NCBI RefSeq assembly: GCF_000743715.1
Contig: NZ_JQEY01000015.1
Span: 117 to 64,116, forward strand
DNA: 64,000 nt
From: Palleronia rufa
Lineage (GTDB): Bacteria > Pseudomonadota > Alphaproteobacteria > Rhodobacterales > Rhodobacteraceae
Direction: 5' to 3'
Shown here: in pieces, positions 1 to 8,783 of the stretch
Layout: each line of letters opens with the position of its first letter
Position numbering within the stretch: the first letter of the stretch is position 1
The notes under the pieces: generated by a model
The model's input: the letters and a program-made list of their open reading frames with translations, nothing else
What the model was told of the DNA's origin: nothing
Databases searched by the model: none
Translations under genes and position numbers: made by a program

Positions 1-2
1 CC

Positions 3-802
3 CCCCAGGGACCGCCGCACGGCAAGGGGAAGCTGGCACCGCATCAGGCTTTCCTTGAGGAGTTGATCGCACAGGACCCCGACATCCCGCTGTTCGAGTT
101 GCGCGATGCGCTGGCTGAGGCAGAAGGCGTGCGGGTGCACCACTCTTCCATCGCCAACCTGCTGTCCCGGCTCGGGTTCACGTACAAAAAAAGTCACTGG
201 TCGCGACCGAGCGCCGCCGTGCCAAGGTAAGGCAGCAACGGGCCGAGTGGTTCAAACACCGTCTGCCTGCCATTGCGGCCTTGCCGGATCGCGTTGTCTT
301 CATTGATGAAACAGCAGTGAAGACGAACCTCACGCGCCTGCGCGGCAGGGCCAAACGCGGTCAACGACTGACGATGGAGGCGCCTTTCGGAAGTTGGGGC
401 ACGCAGACATTGATTGCAGGGCTGACACAAGATGCGTTGATCGCGCCGTGGGTCATCAAGGGCGCGATGGACGGCCCCGCCTTTGCCGCCTACATCCGCG
501 AGGTGCTCGTTCCAGAGATCGTACGCGGCACCGTCGTCATCCTCGACAACTTGGCCACGCATCGGAATAAGGAGGCCGCGCAGGCCTTGCGAGACCACGG
601 CTGCTGGTTCCTCTACCTGCCGCCATACTCACCCGACCTGAACCCCATAGAGCAGGCTTGCTCAAAGCTGAAAGCCCACCTTCGAAAAATCGGGGCCAGA
701 ACCTTCACCGAGGTCTTTCAAGCCATCGGCGCAATCTGCGATCTCTACGACCCAGCAGAGTGCTGGAACTACTTCAAGGCTGCCGGATATGTTGCAGGTT
801 AA
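3..802 (+). CDS. IS630-family transposase, 5'-truncated by the window, read through a -1 frameshift
   Basis: DDE transposase made from two overlapping frames. The upstream frame (from base 3) encodes the helix-turn-helix region, with LAPHQAFLEELIAQDPDIPL and HHSSIANLLSRLGFTYKK. It would stop at 227-229. The downstream frame carries the catalytic core: VFIDET (first Asp), VILDNLATH (second Asp) and YSPDLNPIEQ (Glu), ending at 802. The frames join at the A-run 186-192. A first methionine in the downstream frame appears only at about 281, too late to give a complete enzyme, so the frameshift product is the likely active form. The start codon is outside the window. Confidence 0.85.
186..192 (+). 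other. Candidate programmed -1 frameshift site (A7 run)
   Basis: Seven adenines follow a TAC codon. Slippage by -1 moves the ribosome from the HTH frame (codons starting at 183, 186, 189) to the DDE frame (codons starting at 188, 191). The continuous protein then reads GFTYKKSLVATERRRAKVRQ, as in related IS630 transposases. Poly-A slippery sites are known in several IS families. A simple frameshift mutation is the alternative. Confidence 0.7.
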
Positions 803-915
803 AACCGAAAGGCTTTAGCGGTTGCGATTCGCGCGCCGGCCTCGCGCTTACCATTTTGCAATCCTGCCGGGGCCATCATTTCAGGCGATGCGCGCCGTCG
901 GTCCCCGCCGTGTCT

Positions 916-1776
916 TCAGGGAAAGAGCCGGCCTTCCATGACCCGCACGGCATGGCCGGAAACCGCGACGCTGCCGGCCTCCGCCGATACGGAGATGACC
1001 GACGGCCGCCCCATCTCGACCCCCTGGTCGATGGTCACCTCCACCGGCCCCTGGGCAAGATCTGCCAGCAACAGCCCCAGGGCGGCGGCGGCGCTGCCGG
1101 TCGCGGGATCCTCCGGTATATTGTCGAGCGGCGCGAACATCCGGGCGCGGATCCGGTCCCCGCCCATGGAACGGTCGTACGCATAGGCGTAGACGGCGAA
1201 GTCGAAGGGCAGGGGACTGGCCGCCTGCGCGCGGCGGAATGCTTCGATTCGGGGGCTGATCCCGGCAAGGGCCGCGGGATCGTGGAGTTCCACCAGACAG
1301 AAGGGCAGGCCGGCCGAGGCGATCACCGGTGCATGGTGCCGGGTGAGCAGATTGACCGCGGAAAGCCCCAGGCAGTCGGCGACCAAGGCGGGGTCCGGCG
1401 TGCCCAGACGCTCCAGCCGGACGCTGCGCACCAGCGCGCCGCGCCCGTCGCGCGCAAGGCACGGGACCGGTCCCGCCCCGGTCTCGATGAGCATCCGCGC
1501 GGGCCCGCCGTCATCGGCCAGCGCCACCGCGGCGCCGATCAGCGGGTGGCCGGCAAACGGGATCTCCTGCGTGGGGGTGAAGATCCGTGCCGCCCGCGTG
1601 CCGCCCGCGCGCGGCGGCAGCAGATAGATCGTTTCCGAATAGCCGAACTCCCGCGCGATGTCGGCCATCGTCGCGGGATCCAGCCCGGACGCATCGGGGA
1701 CGATGGCAAGCGGATTGCCCCCGAAGGCCCGGTCCGTGAACACGTCATAGACCAGATAGCCCGTCGCCGCCCTCAC
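916..1776 (-). CDS. PhzF-family isomerase/epimerase-like protein
   Basis: 286 residues, the usual length for the PhzF family (diaminopimelate-epimerase fold, two lobes). Family landmarks are visible: FGGNPLAIVP near the N-terminus, the putative general-acid/base Glu in GYSETIYLL (about residue 47), PFAGHPLIGAA (about 73-83) and EDPATGSAAAALG in the second lobe. The real substrate of most PhzF homologues is unknown, and no phenazine genes are nearby, so no pathway is assigned. It starts at a GTG overlapping the stop of the TerB-like gene upstream (GTGA), which indicates translational coupling. Confidence 0.85.
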   Translation of the reverse strand: MRAATGYLVYDVFTDRAFGGNPLAIVPDASGLDPATMADIAREFGYSETIYLLPPRAGGTRAARIFTPTQEIPFAGHPLIGAAVALADDGGPARMLIETGAGPVPCLARDGRGALVRSVRLERLGTPDPALVADCLGLSAVNLLTRHHAPVIASAGLPFCLVELHDPAALAGISPRIEAFRRAQAASPLPFDFAVYAYAYDRSMGGDRIRARMFAPLDNIPEDPATGSAAAALGLLLADLAQGPVEVTIDQGVEMGRPSVISVSAEAGSVAVSGHAVRVMEGRLFP

Positions 1777-2465
1777 ACCGTGTAGAGCGGCGGCTTGCCC
1801 TGGGCAGCGTGGATCTCGTTCACCACCTCCTGGCGCAGGCCCAGCGCGCGGGCGAGCCGGTCGAGATGCTCCGCCTCGGCCCGGTTGTCGGGTTCGATGG
1901 CGACGACGGAGGCGGTGTAGACCTCTACCTCATGGCCTTTCGGCGTGTCTTCGGCCAGTGCCTCTGGGTTCACCGGCTCTGTCATCTGCCGCTGGATGAA
2001 CGCGGTCTCCTCGGCGTCGGCGTCGTTGGTCACCTCCAGGATCGCCTTGCGCTCCTGTTCGTCGATCTCTCCATCGGCGCGCGCGGCCTGGATCATCGCG
2101 CGGATCATCAGTCCCGACACCTGCTCTTCCTCCGCGCTGCCCTCGGGGGTTTCGCGCGTCGTGTCCAGCAGCCCCTTCATCCGGGTGCCTGCCGCAGCGC
2201 CGCCGGACGCGCCGGCCAGACCGCCCAGAAGCCCGCCAAGCCCGGAGGACCCGCCCGATCCGCTGTCCTGGATGCCAAGCTGGCTCAGCAGCCCGCCGAT
2301 CCCTCCGCCGGTCCCGCCTCCGGTGCCGCGTGCCCCGCCGCCCTGCTGGCTCTGCGCCAGCTTGTCCTTGACGCCCTGGAGTCCGCCGGCCTTCTGGAAC
2401 GCCTGGACGCCCTTCGCCGCGGCCATCGCCAGCGCCATCTTCACCGCCATGTTCTTGAGCGACAT
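1773..2465 (-). CDS. TerB/DUF533-family inner-membrane-associated protein
   Basis: 230 residues from the ATG at 2465, chosen because AGGAGA lies just upstream; an in-frame ATG further upstream (2507) has no such site. The N-terminus (MSLKNMAVKMALAMAAAKG) is followed by a Gly/Ser/Gln-rich linker (about 40-110). A helical TerB-like domain follows, with LMIRAMIQAARADGEIDEQE, an acidic motif typical of TerB/DUF533 (E. coli YebE-like). Members are often called tellurite resistance proteins, but resistance is not shown for this type and no other ter genes are present. It is first in a two-gene unit with the PhzF-like gene. Confidence 0.75.
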   Translation of the reverse strand: MSLKNMAVKMALAMAAAKGVQAFQKAGGLQGVKDKLAQSQQGGGARGTGGGTGGGIGGLLSQLGIQDSGSGGSSGLGGLLGGLAGASGGAAAGTRMKGLLDTTRETPEGSAEEEQVSGLMIRAMIQAARADGEIDEQERKAILEVTNDADAEETAFIQRQMTEPVNPEALAEDTPKGHEVEVYTASVVAIEPDNRAEAEHLDRLARALGLRQEVVNEIHAAQGKPPLYTV

Positions 2466-2535
2466 CGTTCGTTCTCCTTGTGGTTCGCTGGTTCCCAATC
2501 TGGGCATTGCGCGCGCGACGACAAGGCAACGCGCC

Positions 2536-4140
2536 TCAGACAGTGTGGATCCGTCCGATCAGCGCGGCGGTGTCGATGCCCGCCGCCGCGCCGTGGATGC
2601 GCGGCGCCCCGGCGATCCGGGCGGCGACGTAGCCTTCGGCCACGGCGGCGGGCGCGGTGTCGATCAGGGCCGCGGCGGTCAGAAGCTGGCCGGCCGTCTC
2701 GGCGAAGGCCCGCGCCTCCTGCTGGGGCACAGGGCCGGGCCACCGCGCGCGCATCAGGGCCAGGGCGGTGTCGTAGCGGCGGTCGGTGCCCGTCGCACGG
2801 TCGAGCTCGGCCCCCAGCGCCGCGGCGGCATCGGCATCGCGGGCCAGGGTGCGCAGGATGTCCAGGCAGATGACGTTGCCCGACCCTTCCCAGATCCCGT
2901 TGAGCGGCGCCTCCCGGTAGAGCATGGGCAGGGGCGTATCCTCGACATAGCCCATGCCGCCCATGACCTCCATCGCCTCGGCGATCACCGCCGGGCAGCG
3001 CTTGTTGGCCAGGAACTTCGCCAGCGCCACCCCGATCCGCGCGAAGGGCGCGCCATCGGGGGCGTCGAAGGCCTGCGCCACCCGCAGCCCCAGCGCCAGC
3101 GCCCCCTCCCAGTCGAGCGTCAGGTCCGCCAGGACCGCCCGCATCAGCGGCTGGTCGATGAGTTTCTTCTGGAACGCGGTGCGGTGCTCACACCACCACA
3201 CGGCCTCGGCCAGGGCCGCGCGCATCAGACCCGCGGGCGCGATGGCGGTGTCCAGCCGGGTGTGGTGCACCATGGTCAGGATGGCGCGGACGCCGTTGCC
3301 GGGGGTGCCGACCAGGCTGGCCAGGGCGCCGTGATACTCGATCTCGGCCGAGGCGTTCGCGTGGTTGCCCAGCTTGTCCTTGAGGCGCATCAGGTGGATG
3401 GCGTTGCGCGTGCCGTCCTCCAGCCAGCGCGGGACCAGAAAGCAGGTCAGCCCGTCGCCGGTCTGCGCCAGGGTCAGGAACCCGTCCGACATCGGCGCGG
3501 AGCAGAACCACTTGTGCCCGGTGAGGCGCCAGAGATCGCCCTCCGGCGCCGCGCGGGTGGTGTTGGCGCGAACGTCGGATCCGCCCTGCTTCTCCGTCAT
3601 CGCCATGCCCAGCGTGGCGGCGCGCTTGGCCGACAGCGGGGCCACGGCGGGATCGTATGCGGCGGTGGCAAGCTTGGCGGCCCAGTCGCCATACCCGCTG
3701 CCGGCCAGCGCGGGGACCCCGGCATAGGTCATGGTCATCGGGCAGCAGACGGCCGGCTCTATGCCCGACATCATGTGCACCATCGCCGCATGGGTGACAT
3801 GGCCGCCCAGGACGCCCCCCCAGGGATGGGCGGCGTAGCCGTGCGACAGGCCGATCCCCAGGAGCGCGTGGTAGGCGGGGTGAAAGCGGACCTCGTCCAG
3901 CCGCCGGCCGTCGCGGTCGAATATCCGCGCCTCCGGCTTCTGGCGGCGCGCCTCCTGGCCAAGGGCGGTCGCGTCGGCCCCAGTGAGCGCCGCGCCGAAC
4001 CCCGCCAGGTGGGCGCCGTCCCCGCCGCGGGCGGCCACATGGCCGCGCAGCGTGGGATCCGCCGCCCAGGGGTCCGGGTCGCGGGACCCGGCGGGCCGGT
4101 TGGTCACGTCATGGGTGGCGAGTCTGTCGGTCGGCTGCAT
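2536..4140 (-). CDS. aidB: AidB-like acyl-CoA dehydrogenase family flavoprotein
   Basis: 534 residues, close to E. coli AidB (541) and much longer than ordinary acyl-CoA dehydrogenases (about 380). AidB-type blocks are seen: LDEVRFHPAYHALL, the CCPMTMTYAG segment, MTEKQGGSDVRANTT at the FAD/substrate cleft, RLKDKLGNHANAS, and EAMEVMGGMGYVEDTPLPML followed by WEGSGNVICLD. E. coli AidB is an adaptive-response flavoprotein that binds DNA and is linked to alkylation protection. Whether this copy protects DNA or oxidises an acyl-CoA cannot be decided from sequence. The start has only a weak ribosome binding site. Confidence 0.8.
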   Translation of the reverse strand: MQPTDRLATHDVTNRPAGSRDPDPWAADPTLRGHVAARGGDGAHLAGFGAALTGADATALGQEARRQKPEARIFDRDGRRLDEVRFHPAYHALLGIGLSHGYAAHPWGGVLGGHVTHAAMVHMMSGIEPAVCCPMTMTYAGVPALAGSGYGDWAAKLATAAYDPAVAPLSAKRAATLGMAMTEKQGGSDVRANTTRAAPEGDLWRLTGHKWFCSAPMSDGFLTLAQTGDGLTCFLVPRWLEDGTRNAIHLMRLKDKLGNHANASAEIEYHGALASLVGTPGNGVRAILTMVHHTRLDTAIAPAGLMRAALAEAVWWCEHRTAFQKKLIDQPLMRAVLADLTLDWEGALALGLRVAQAFDAPDGAPFARIGVALAKFLANKRCPAVIAEAMEVMGGMGYVEDTPLPMLYREAPLNGIWEGSGNVICLDILRTLARDADAAAALGAELDRATGTDRRYDTALALMRARWPGPVPQQEARAFAETAGQLLTAAALIDTAPAAVAEGYVAARIAGAPRIHGAAAGIDTAALIGRIHTV

Positions 4141-4523
4141 GGCGACATGCTAGCAGCGAGCGCGCGGATCGAAAGGGCAAGACGCGCGGAATGTCGGAGC
4201 GGGCGAACGGCACATCCTTGGTCGCCATGCGGTTCGGTCCACACGGACAACCATCCGCACGCAGAGAAAACGCGTCTGCCGGCTGCGTGGCGCTTCCGGT
4301 GCCGCCGGCCTCGATTTCCGGGACACCGACTCCCGTGTGGTGGTTTGCTCCGCGATCACTCAACCTGCCGCGGCGTACCGAATGCCCCGCAAGGTCCGCT
4401 CCAGCCTCTCGGTCCTCCCGCGCGGCTGGCACGCGCCCCGCAGGCCCGGCCGCGAAACGACTCATGCCGGAGGGACGAGCGCGGCGACCCTGCGGGAAGC
4501 GCCGTTCACCCGATCCCGGCGCC
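4141..4523. other. Gene-poor interval between aidB-like gene and gspD
   Basis: 383 bp between the start of the AidB-like gene and the stop of gspD, both minus strand. The open frames here have the arginine/proline-rich composition of GC-rich noise and no recognisable domain. I see no convincing terminator; the aidB promoter should lie at its left end. Confidence 0.4.
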
Positions 4524-6485
4524 TCAGTAGAGCCCGTTGATCTCAAGCGGAAGGCGGCGGATCTCGGGCGTCTTGGTGCCGAGCCGGGCGGGCGGCGGGC
4601 GGTCGACCTGGGCGGCGTTCAGCCGGTCCAGACGGCCCTGCGCGACGCCCTGGATCTGGCGCTGGTCGAGCAGCACCCGCGGACGCATGAACACGAAAAG
4701 CGTGCGCCGCGTCACGTCGCGGCTGCGGGCGCGGAACAGATTGCCGACCACCGGCAGATCGCCAAGCCCGGGGACCTTGCTCTCGGTGTTCTGCCGGTCG
4801 TCGGTGATCAGCCCGCCAAGGACGATGGTCCCGCCGTTCATCGCCTCCACCGTGGTGGTGATGACCCTGCGGTTGGTGATGAGATCGGCGGCGCCGGCAA
4901 GGCTGGTATTGACCAGGGACGAGACCTCCTGCGCGATTTCCAGCCGCACGATCCCGCCGGCGGTGACGCGGGGCAGGACCTCCATGGTGATGCCCACGTC
5001 GCGCCGTTCGATGGTGGTGAACGGGGCGACCGTGTTGCCGTCCGTTGCGAAGCTGCCGGTCCGGAACGGCACGTTCTGGCCGACGACGATGGTGGCGGGG
5101 CGGTTGTCCAGCGTGGTGATCGACGGTGTCGAAAGCAGGTTGGCTTTGGACGATCGCGCCAGCGCCTGCACCAGCATCCCGAAGTCGTCGCCGCCGGCCG
5201 CGACGGACAATCCGGTAGAAAGCGCGGATCCCCCGGTCGCGCCCAGCGCCACCAGGATGGATTGCAGCGACGTTCCGCCATTGCCGAAGGATGTCGCGGC
5301 CAGCCCGCCGCTCGGCATACCGCCGCCGAGCCCCAGCTGAACGCCGAGCCGGTCGGCCACGTCGCCCGAGACCTCGACGATCGCCGCCTCGATCATCACC
5401 TGCGGGCGCTGCACGTCGAGCGCGCGGATCAGGCTGCCGACCTCCTCGATCTGCCGGGCGGTGCCGCGCACCACCACGGCGTTGGTCTCGGTCGAGGCGG
5501 TCACGGCGATCTCGACCGCCTCTGCGGGATCGATCTGCAGGATCGGCTCGGCGCCCTCCTCGCCGACCGACTGCGCGACCGCGTTGGTCAGGTCGGCGCC
5601 GCCGCGCAGGGTCTCCTGCACGATCCGGGCGACGGTCTCGGCATCGCCGTAGTTCAGCCGGAAGATCGACGTGCTCACCGCCTCGCGCGGGTTCGCGCGC
5701 GGCGCCACGTCCATCTGCGCGGCCAGGTCGCGGATCTGCGCCACGTCGGCCGCCGAGCCGCGCACCAGCAGCGTGTTGCTCTGCGGATCGACCGAGATCC
5801 GCGCCGTGCCGATGTCGCCCAGGACCTCCACGATGGCGGCACCCACGACCTGGGCGCTGGAAAAGGCGAAGCGGATGACCTCCGTGCGGGAGTCGGCGTC
5901 GCTGTCGAAGGTGCGCGCGATCTCGAACAGGCGGTCGACGTTGGCGCGGGTATCGGTGACGACGATGGCGTTCGGATCGGCGATGGCCTCGATATACCCG
6001 GCCTCCGCCACCAGCGGTCCCAGCACGCGCACCGCCTCGGCAGAGGGCAGACGGTCGAGCCGCAGGAGCCGCGTCACGAAATCCTGGCTGCCGATGTCGG
6101 GCCGCGCGTCGCTGGCGCCGATGGTCCGGGCGTCGCCCTCCGGCACGACCTCCCAGATCGCGCCGCTGGGCACGGCCACGAAGCCGCGGGACCGCAGGAT
6201 CGACTGGAACAGCGCCCAGACGCCGTCCTCGTCCAGCTCCTCGGCCGAGATCACGGTGACGTCGCCGCTCAGCCCCGGGTCCAGGATCAGCGTGCGGCCG
6301 GTGATCGCGCTGACCTGCTCGGCCAGCACGGCGATGTCGGTGTCGCGCAGATTGAGCACGTAGCTGCCGCTGGCGGTCGGGGTCTGGGCCCCGGCCACAC
6401 TTGCCCACAGCGCCCAGAGAGCGAGAAGCCCGAGCCTTATGCCCGCCGTCCTGTCGAAGCGCCGCATCGCAGCCGCCTTCCTCAT
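4524..6485 (-). CDS. gspD: Type II secretion outer-membrane secretin GspD
   Basis: 653 residues. A signal peptide (about 1-33, hydrophobic LGLLALWALWASVAGA) leads into an N0 domain (YVLNLRDTDIAVLAEQVSAI) and three N-type repeats with NAIVVTD, NTLLVRG and NAVVVRG strand motifs. The secretin beta-barrel domain ends in the signature VPGLGDLPVVGNLF (about 571-584), followed by a 69-residue tail that includes a Pro-rich stretch. Secretins form the multimeric outer-membrane gate. The start overlaps the gspC stop by 4 nt. It is last in gspG-H-I-C-D. No GspS-type pilotin gene was recognised in the window. Confidence 0.95.
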   Translation of the reverse strand: MRKAAAMRRFDRTAGIRLGLLALWALWASVAGAQTPTASGSYVLNLRDTDIAVLAEQVSAITGRTLILDPGLSGDVTVISAEELDEDGVWALFQSILRSRGFVAVPSGAIWEVVPEGDARTIGASDARPDIGSQDFVTRLLRLDRLPSAEAVRVLGPLVAEAGYIEAIADPNAIVVTDTRANVDRLFEIARTFDSDADSRTEVIRFAFSSAQVVGAAIVEVLGDIGTARISVDPQSNTLLVRGSAADVAQIRDLAAQMDVAPRANPREAVSTSIFRLNYGDAETVARIVQETLRGGADLTNAVAQSVGEEGAEPILQIDPAEAVEIAVTASTETNAVVVRGTARQIEEVGSLIRALDVQRPQVMIEAAIVEVSGDVADRLGVQLGLGGGMPSGGLAATSFGNGGTSLQSILVALGATGGSALSTGLSVAAGGDDFGMLVQALARSSKANLLSTPSITTLDNRPATIVVGQNVPFRTGSFATDGNTVAPFTTIERRDVGITMEVLPRVTAGGIVRLEIAQEVSSLVNTSLAGAADLITNRRVITTTVEAMNGGTIVLGGLITDDRQNTESKVPGLGDLPVVGNLFRARSRDVTRRTLFVFMRPRVLLDQRQIQGVAQGRLDRLNAAQVDRPPPARLGTKTPEIRRLPLEINGLY

Positions 6486-7345
6486 TGGAGCGGAAACGAC
6501 ATCGTCATCGTCTCGCCCCCCCGCTCGATTTCCACCCTGGCCAGTCCGGATGCCGCAATGTCATCGTAGAACCTGCGGTCTTCTTCTATGTCCCCGACCT
6601 GCTGGCCGTTGACCCTCCGGACGACATCGCCTGCCTTCAATCCCACCAGCCCAAAGGCGCTGTCGTGGGTTTCCGCGACCGTATAGCCTTCGTCGCCCGC
6701 CACCAAACCTATCGAATCGAGAAACTCTCCCGGATTGCGTCTGATGCGGTCGCGCCACAATTCCACGTAGTCGAGGGTGGTTTCGGGGGCCCTGGCGGGT
6801 GTTTCCGGGCGCGGCACGGCGGCGACGATGGCCGCCTTCAGCCGGTCGAGGGGGGATTGCGCCGCTTCCGCCGGCGCCGGTTCGTCGCCCGACGGCAACA
6901 CCGTGGTCGGAAAGGCAAGCAGCTCCTCGGTCCCGTTCACGTCCAGCCGGACCAGACCCGGCTCGATGGCGGTCAGCGTCACGTCGGGCTCGATCGCGTC
7001 TCCGGCGGCGTAGCGTTCGGTGCGGCCGTCACGGGCGATGAACGCCGCCGACAGCGCCGGGTCGGAAGAGATCGCCACCCCGCGCAGCATCAGGTCGCGG
7101 CTGGTGGGGACGCTGGCCTGCGGTGCCTCCGGCGTCGGCGCCGGACGGCCGAAGGGGGCCAGGACGGCGATCGGCTCCAGGTCGGGCTGCGGCGGCGCTG
7201 TTTCCGGGCGGCGCTCGGCGAGGGGACGCGCCGGGATCGCGGTGTCGCCCGACCAGTGCCACAGCGCCGTGGCGAGCGGTCCCGCGATCCACAGCGTGAC
7301 CGCGACCACGGCCGCGGCACGGACGGCCGTGACGCGGAGGGTCAT
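6482..7345 (-). CDS. gspC: Type II secretion inner-membrane protein GspC
   Basis: 287 residues, normal for GspC. One N-terminal transmembrane segment (about 9-30, AAAVVAVTLWIAGPLATALW) is followed by a Pro-rich linker, a homology-region domain (about 85-150, including LMLRGVAISSDPALSAAFI), a second linker and a C-terminal PDZ domain (FGLVGLKAGDVVRRVNGQQV). In the family the HR domain contacts the secretin N0 domain, linking the inner-membrane platform to the gate. Four-nt overlaps join it to gspI before and gspD after. Confidence 0.92.
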   Translation of the reverse strand: MTLRVTAVRAAAVVAVTLWIAGPLATALWHWSGDTAIPARPLAERRPETAPPQPDLEPIAVLAPFGRPAPTPEAPQASVPTSRDLMLRGVAISSDPALSAAFIARDGRTERYAAGDAIEPDVTLTAIEPGLVRLDVNGTEELLAFPTTVLPSGDEPAPAEAAQSPLDRLKAAIVAAVPRPETPARAPETTLDYVELWRDRIRRNPGEFLDSIGLVAGDEGYTVAETHDSAFGLVGLKAGDVVRRVNGQQVGDIEEDRRFYDDIAASGLARVEIERGGETMTMSFPLQ

Positions 7346-7722
7346 CGCCCGGCCCCGGGTCGGGCGCCGCCGATATCGAGAAACCCGGTCAGCCGCGCCA
7401 CGGGGTCGGCGTTCGACCGGTCATCCGGGCCATAGACCGACACGTCGATCCGCAGCAGGTCGGGATCGGCGGTGGCGCGGCTTTCGTCCACCACCCGCCA
7501 CGCGCGCCCCAGCATGGAACTGCGCCCCGCGTCGGGGGCCAGCCCCAGCGACAGCTCCGAAAGCCGGTTCTCGGCGGCCCAGCGCGCCGCGGTGCGGTCG
7601 ATCAGCCCGTCGGCCAGGCGCACGTGTCGCTCGACCGCGCCCAGAAGGGCGATGGCGCCGACGGCAAGCACGGCCATGGCGACCAGCGCCTCGATCAGCG
7701 TGAAACCCGCGTCGCTCCTCAT
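7342..7722 (-). CDS. gspI: Type II secretion minor pseudopilin GspI
   Basis: 126 residues. Short leader MRSDAG, then the type IV prepilin N-terminus FTLIEALVAMAVLAVGAIAL with Glu at +5 of the mature protein, then a small globular domain. GspI belongs to the tip complex (I-J-K-H) that primes pseudopilus assembly. The ATG at 7722 overlaps the gspH stop (ATGA), which identifies the true start within a longer open frame. The identity as I rests on size, gene order and the ENRLSEL segment after the first helix. Confidence 0.88.
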   Translation of the reverse strand: MRSDAGFTLIEALVAMAVLAVGAIALLGAVERHVRLADGLIDRTAARWAAENRLSELSLGLAPDAGRSSMLGRAWRVVDESRATADPDLLRIDVSVYGPDDRSNADPVARLTGFLDIGGARPGAGR

Positions 7723-8183
7723 CGCTGCGGTTCCGTGCGCGCGGCCAGCCCGTCGAAGACCACCGCGATCCGGGTCGCCCCGTCGGCAAGCACCCAGCGC
7801 AGCGGGCGTGCGCCGGACGGGGCGAGATCGGCGGCGATCAGGGCGCTCGCGCCGGTGTCGGTGCCGGCAAGGCGCATCTCGCCCAGCCGTTCGACCCTGC
7901 CCATGCCCGGCAGGTCGTGCGGCTGCCAGGCACCGTCGCGGAATTGCAGGAAGCGGTAGCCCTCCGGCGCCCAGGCGATGGCGGCGTCCTCTCCGGTGAG
8001 CGCGGCGCGCTCGGCCACAAGGGTGAGCCGCGAGGCCATCAGGTCGGCAACCCGGGTCAGGGCAGAGGCCGACCCCCGCCCGCCCACGGCCAGAGAGGTC
8101 AGACCCGCCATCGTCCCGATGATGACCAGCACGATGAGGATCTCCAGCAAGGTCACGCCCAGTTCGGCGTCGCGGTCGCCCAT
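7719..8183 (-). CDS. gspH: Type II secretion minor pseudopilin GspH
   Basis: 154 residues. The prepilin leader ends at Gly9 (RDAELG), followed by VTLLEILIVLVIIGTMAGL with Glu at +5. The globular part has the LASRLTLVAERAALTGE-like helix and the ALIAADLAPSG strand region seen in GspH proteins. It lies 9 nt after gspG and overlaps gspI by 4 nt. Role: pseudopilus tip subunit, inserted in the inner membrane and matured by the prepilin peptidase (18180-18656 is the only candidate here). Confidence 0.85.
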   Translation of the reverse strand: MGDRDAELGVTLLEILIVLVIIGTMAGLTSLAVGGRGSASALTRVADLMASRLTLVAERAALTGEDAAIAWAPEGYRFLQFRDGAWQPHDLPGMGRVERLGEMRLAGTDTGASALIAADLAPSGARPLRWVLADGATRIAVVFDGLAARTEPQR

Positions 8184-8192
8184 GTCCGCGCC

Positions 8193-8675
8193 TCAGTTCG
8201 ATGCCGTGTCGCGCGCGGCGTTGCCCAGGTCCGCGGCGGTGCCCTCTCCGCCCGGCGCGCCGTCCGCGCCGAGGCTGGTCAGATCGAAGGGCGCGTCGCG
8301 GCCCGGCGAGGCATAGACATAGGGCGTGTCCCACGGGTCGCGCGGCACCTCGTTCAGGTATCCGCCCGCGGCCCAGTTCTGGGGAACCGGCGCCGACACG
8401 GGACGCTCGACCAGGGCCGAGAGGCCCTGCGCGGTGGTCGGATAGGTGCGGTTGTCGAGGCGGTAGAGCTCCAGCGCGCTCGAAATCGCGCGGATGTCCG
8501 TCTCGGCCACGGTGACGCGCGCCGCGTCGGGGCGGTCGATCACATTGGGCACGATCATCGCCGCGACGACGGCGATGATGACCAGGACGACCATCATCTC
8601 GATGAGGGTCACGCCGGCCTCCGGGTCGCGCCGGCTGCCGCGGGGCGCCACCGTCTGGAACTCTGGACGTTTCAT
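8193..8675 (-). CDS. gspG: Type II secretion major pseudopilin GspG
   Basis: 160 residues. The cleavage site follows Gly21 (RRDPEAG), then VTLIEMMVVLVIIAVVAAMI with Glu at +5. The leader of 21 residues is long for GspG; the matching CDS start has no better alternative. Family features of the major pseudopilin are clear: ALELYRLDNRTYPTTAQGL, the Pro-rich loop, and NEVPRDPWDTPYVY. Major subunit of the piston-like pseudopilus. It is the first gene of the minus-strand gsp operon, divergent from gspL. Confidence 0.93.
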   Translation of the reverse strand: MKRPEFQTVAPRGSRRDPEAGVTLIEMMVVLVIIAVVAAMIVPNVIDRPDAARVTVAETDIRAISSALELYRLDNRTYPTTAQGLSALVERPVSAPVPQNWAAGGYLNEVPRDPWDTPYVYASPGRDAPFDLTSLGADGAPGGEGTAADLGNAARDTASN

Positions 8676-8783
8676 GAAACTCTTGCTCCTGCTTCAACGT
8701 ATCTTCGCTTGCTGGACAAAGACGGCGCATCGACAGTAGGGATGGTATAGACGGACCGGGCCCGGACACAAAGGGCTTATTTC
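8676..8783. promoter_or_regulatory. Divergent promoter region for the two gsp operons
   Basis: 108 bp separate the gspG start (minus) and gspL start (plus), so both main gsp transcripts must begin here or further upstream. It is less GC-rich than the flanking genes. I could not assign -35/-10 elements with confidence and saw no clear operator palindrome. Confidence 0.55.

Larger units (their letters stand above)
1..802 (+). mobile_element. IS630-family insertion sequence, right portion
   Basis: The left end lies outside the window, so its left inverted repeat and target duplication cannot be checked. The coding part ends at 802. The right inverted repeat should lie in about 803-850, but I could not define it without the left one. 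IS630 elements move by a DDE transposase and insert at TA dinucleotides (family knowledge). The element abuts the PhzF gene region at about 916 and does not visibly break a gene. Confidence 0.85.

Noticed and set aside
1945-6569. Very long open frames on the plus strand (for example 1945-4530, 4191-6569)
   Set aside because: Antisense shadows of AidB-like, GspD and GspC genes; Arg/Gly-rich, without signals or family motifs.
8735-8760. Sigma-70-like promoter with TATAGA at about 8748
   Set aside because: No -35 element at the right distance on that strand.
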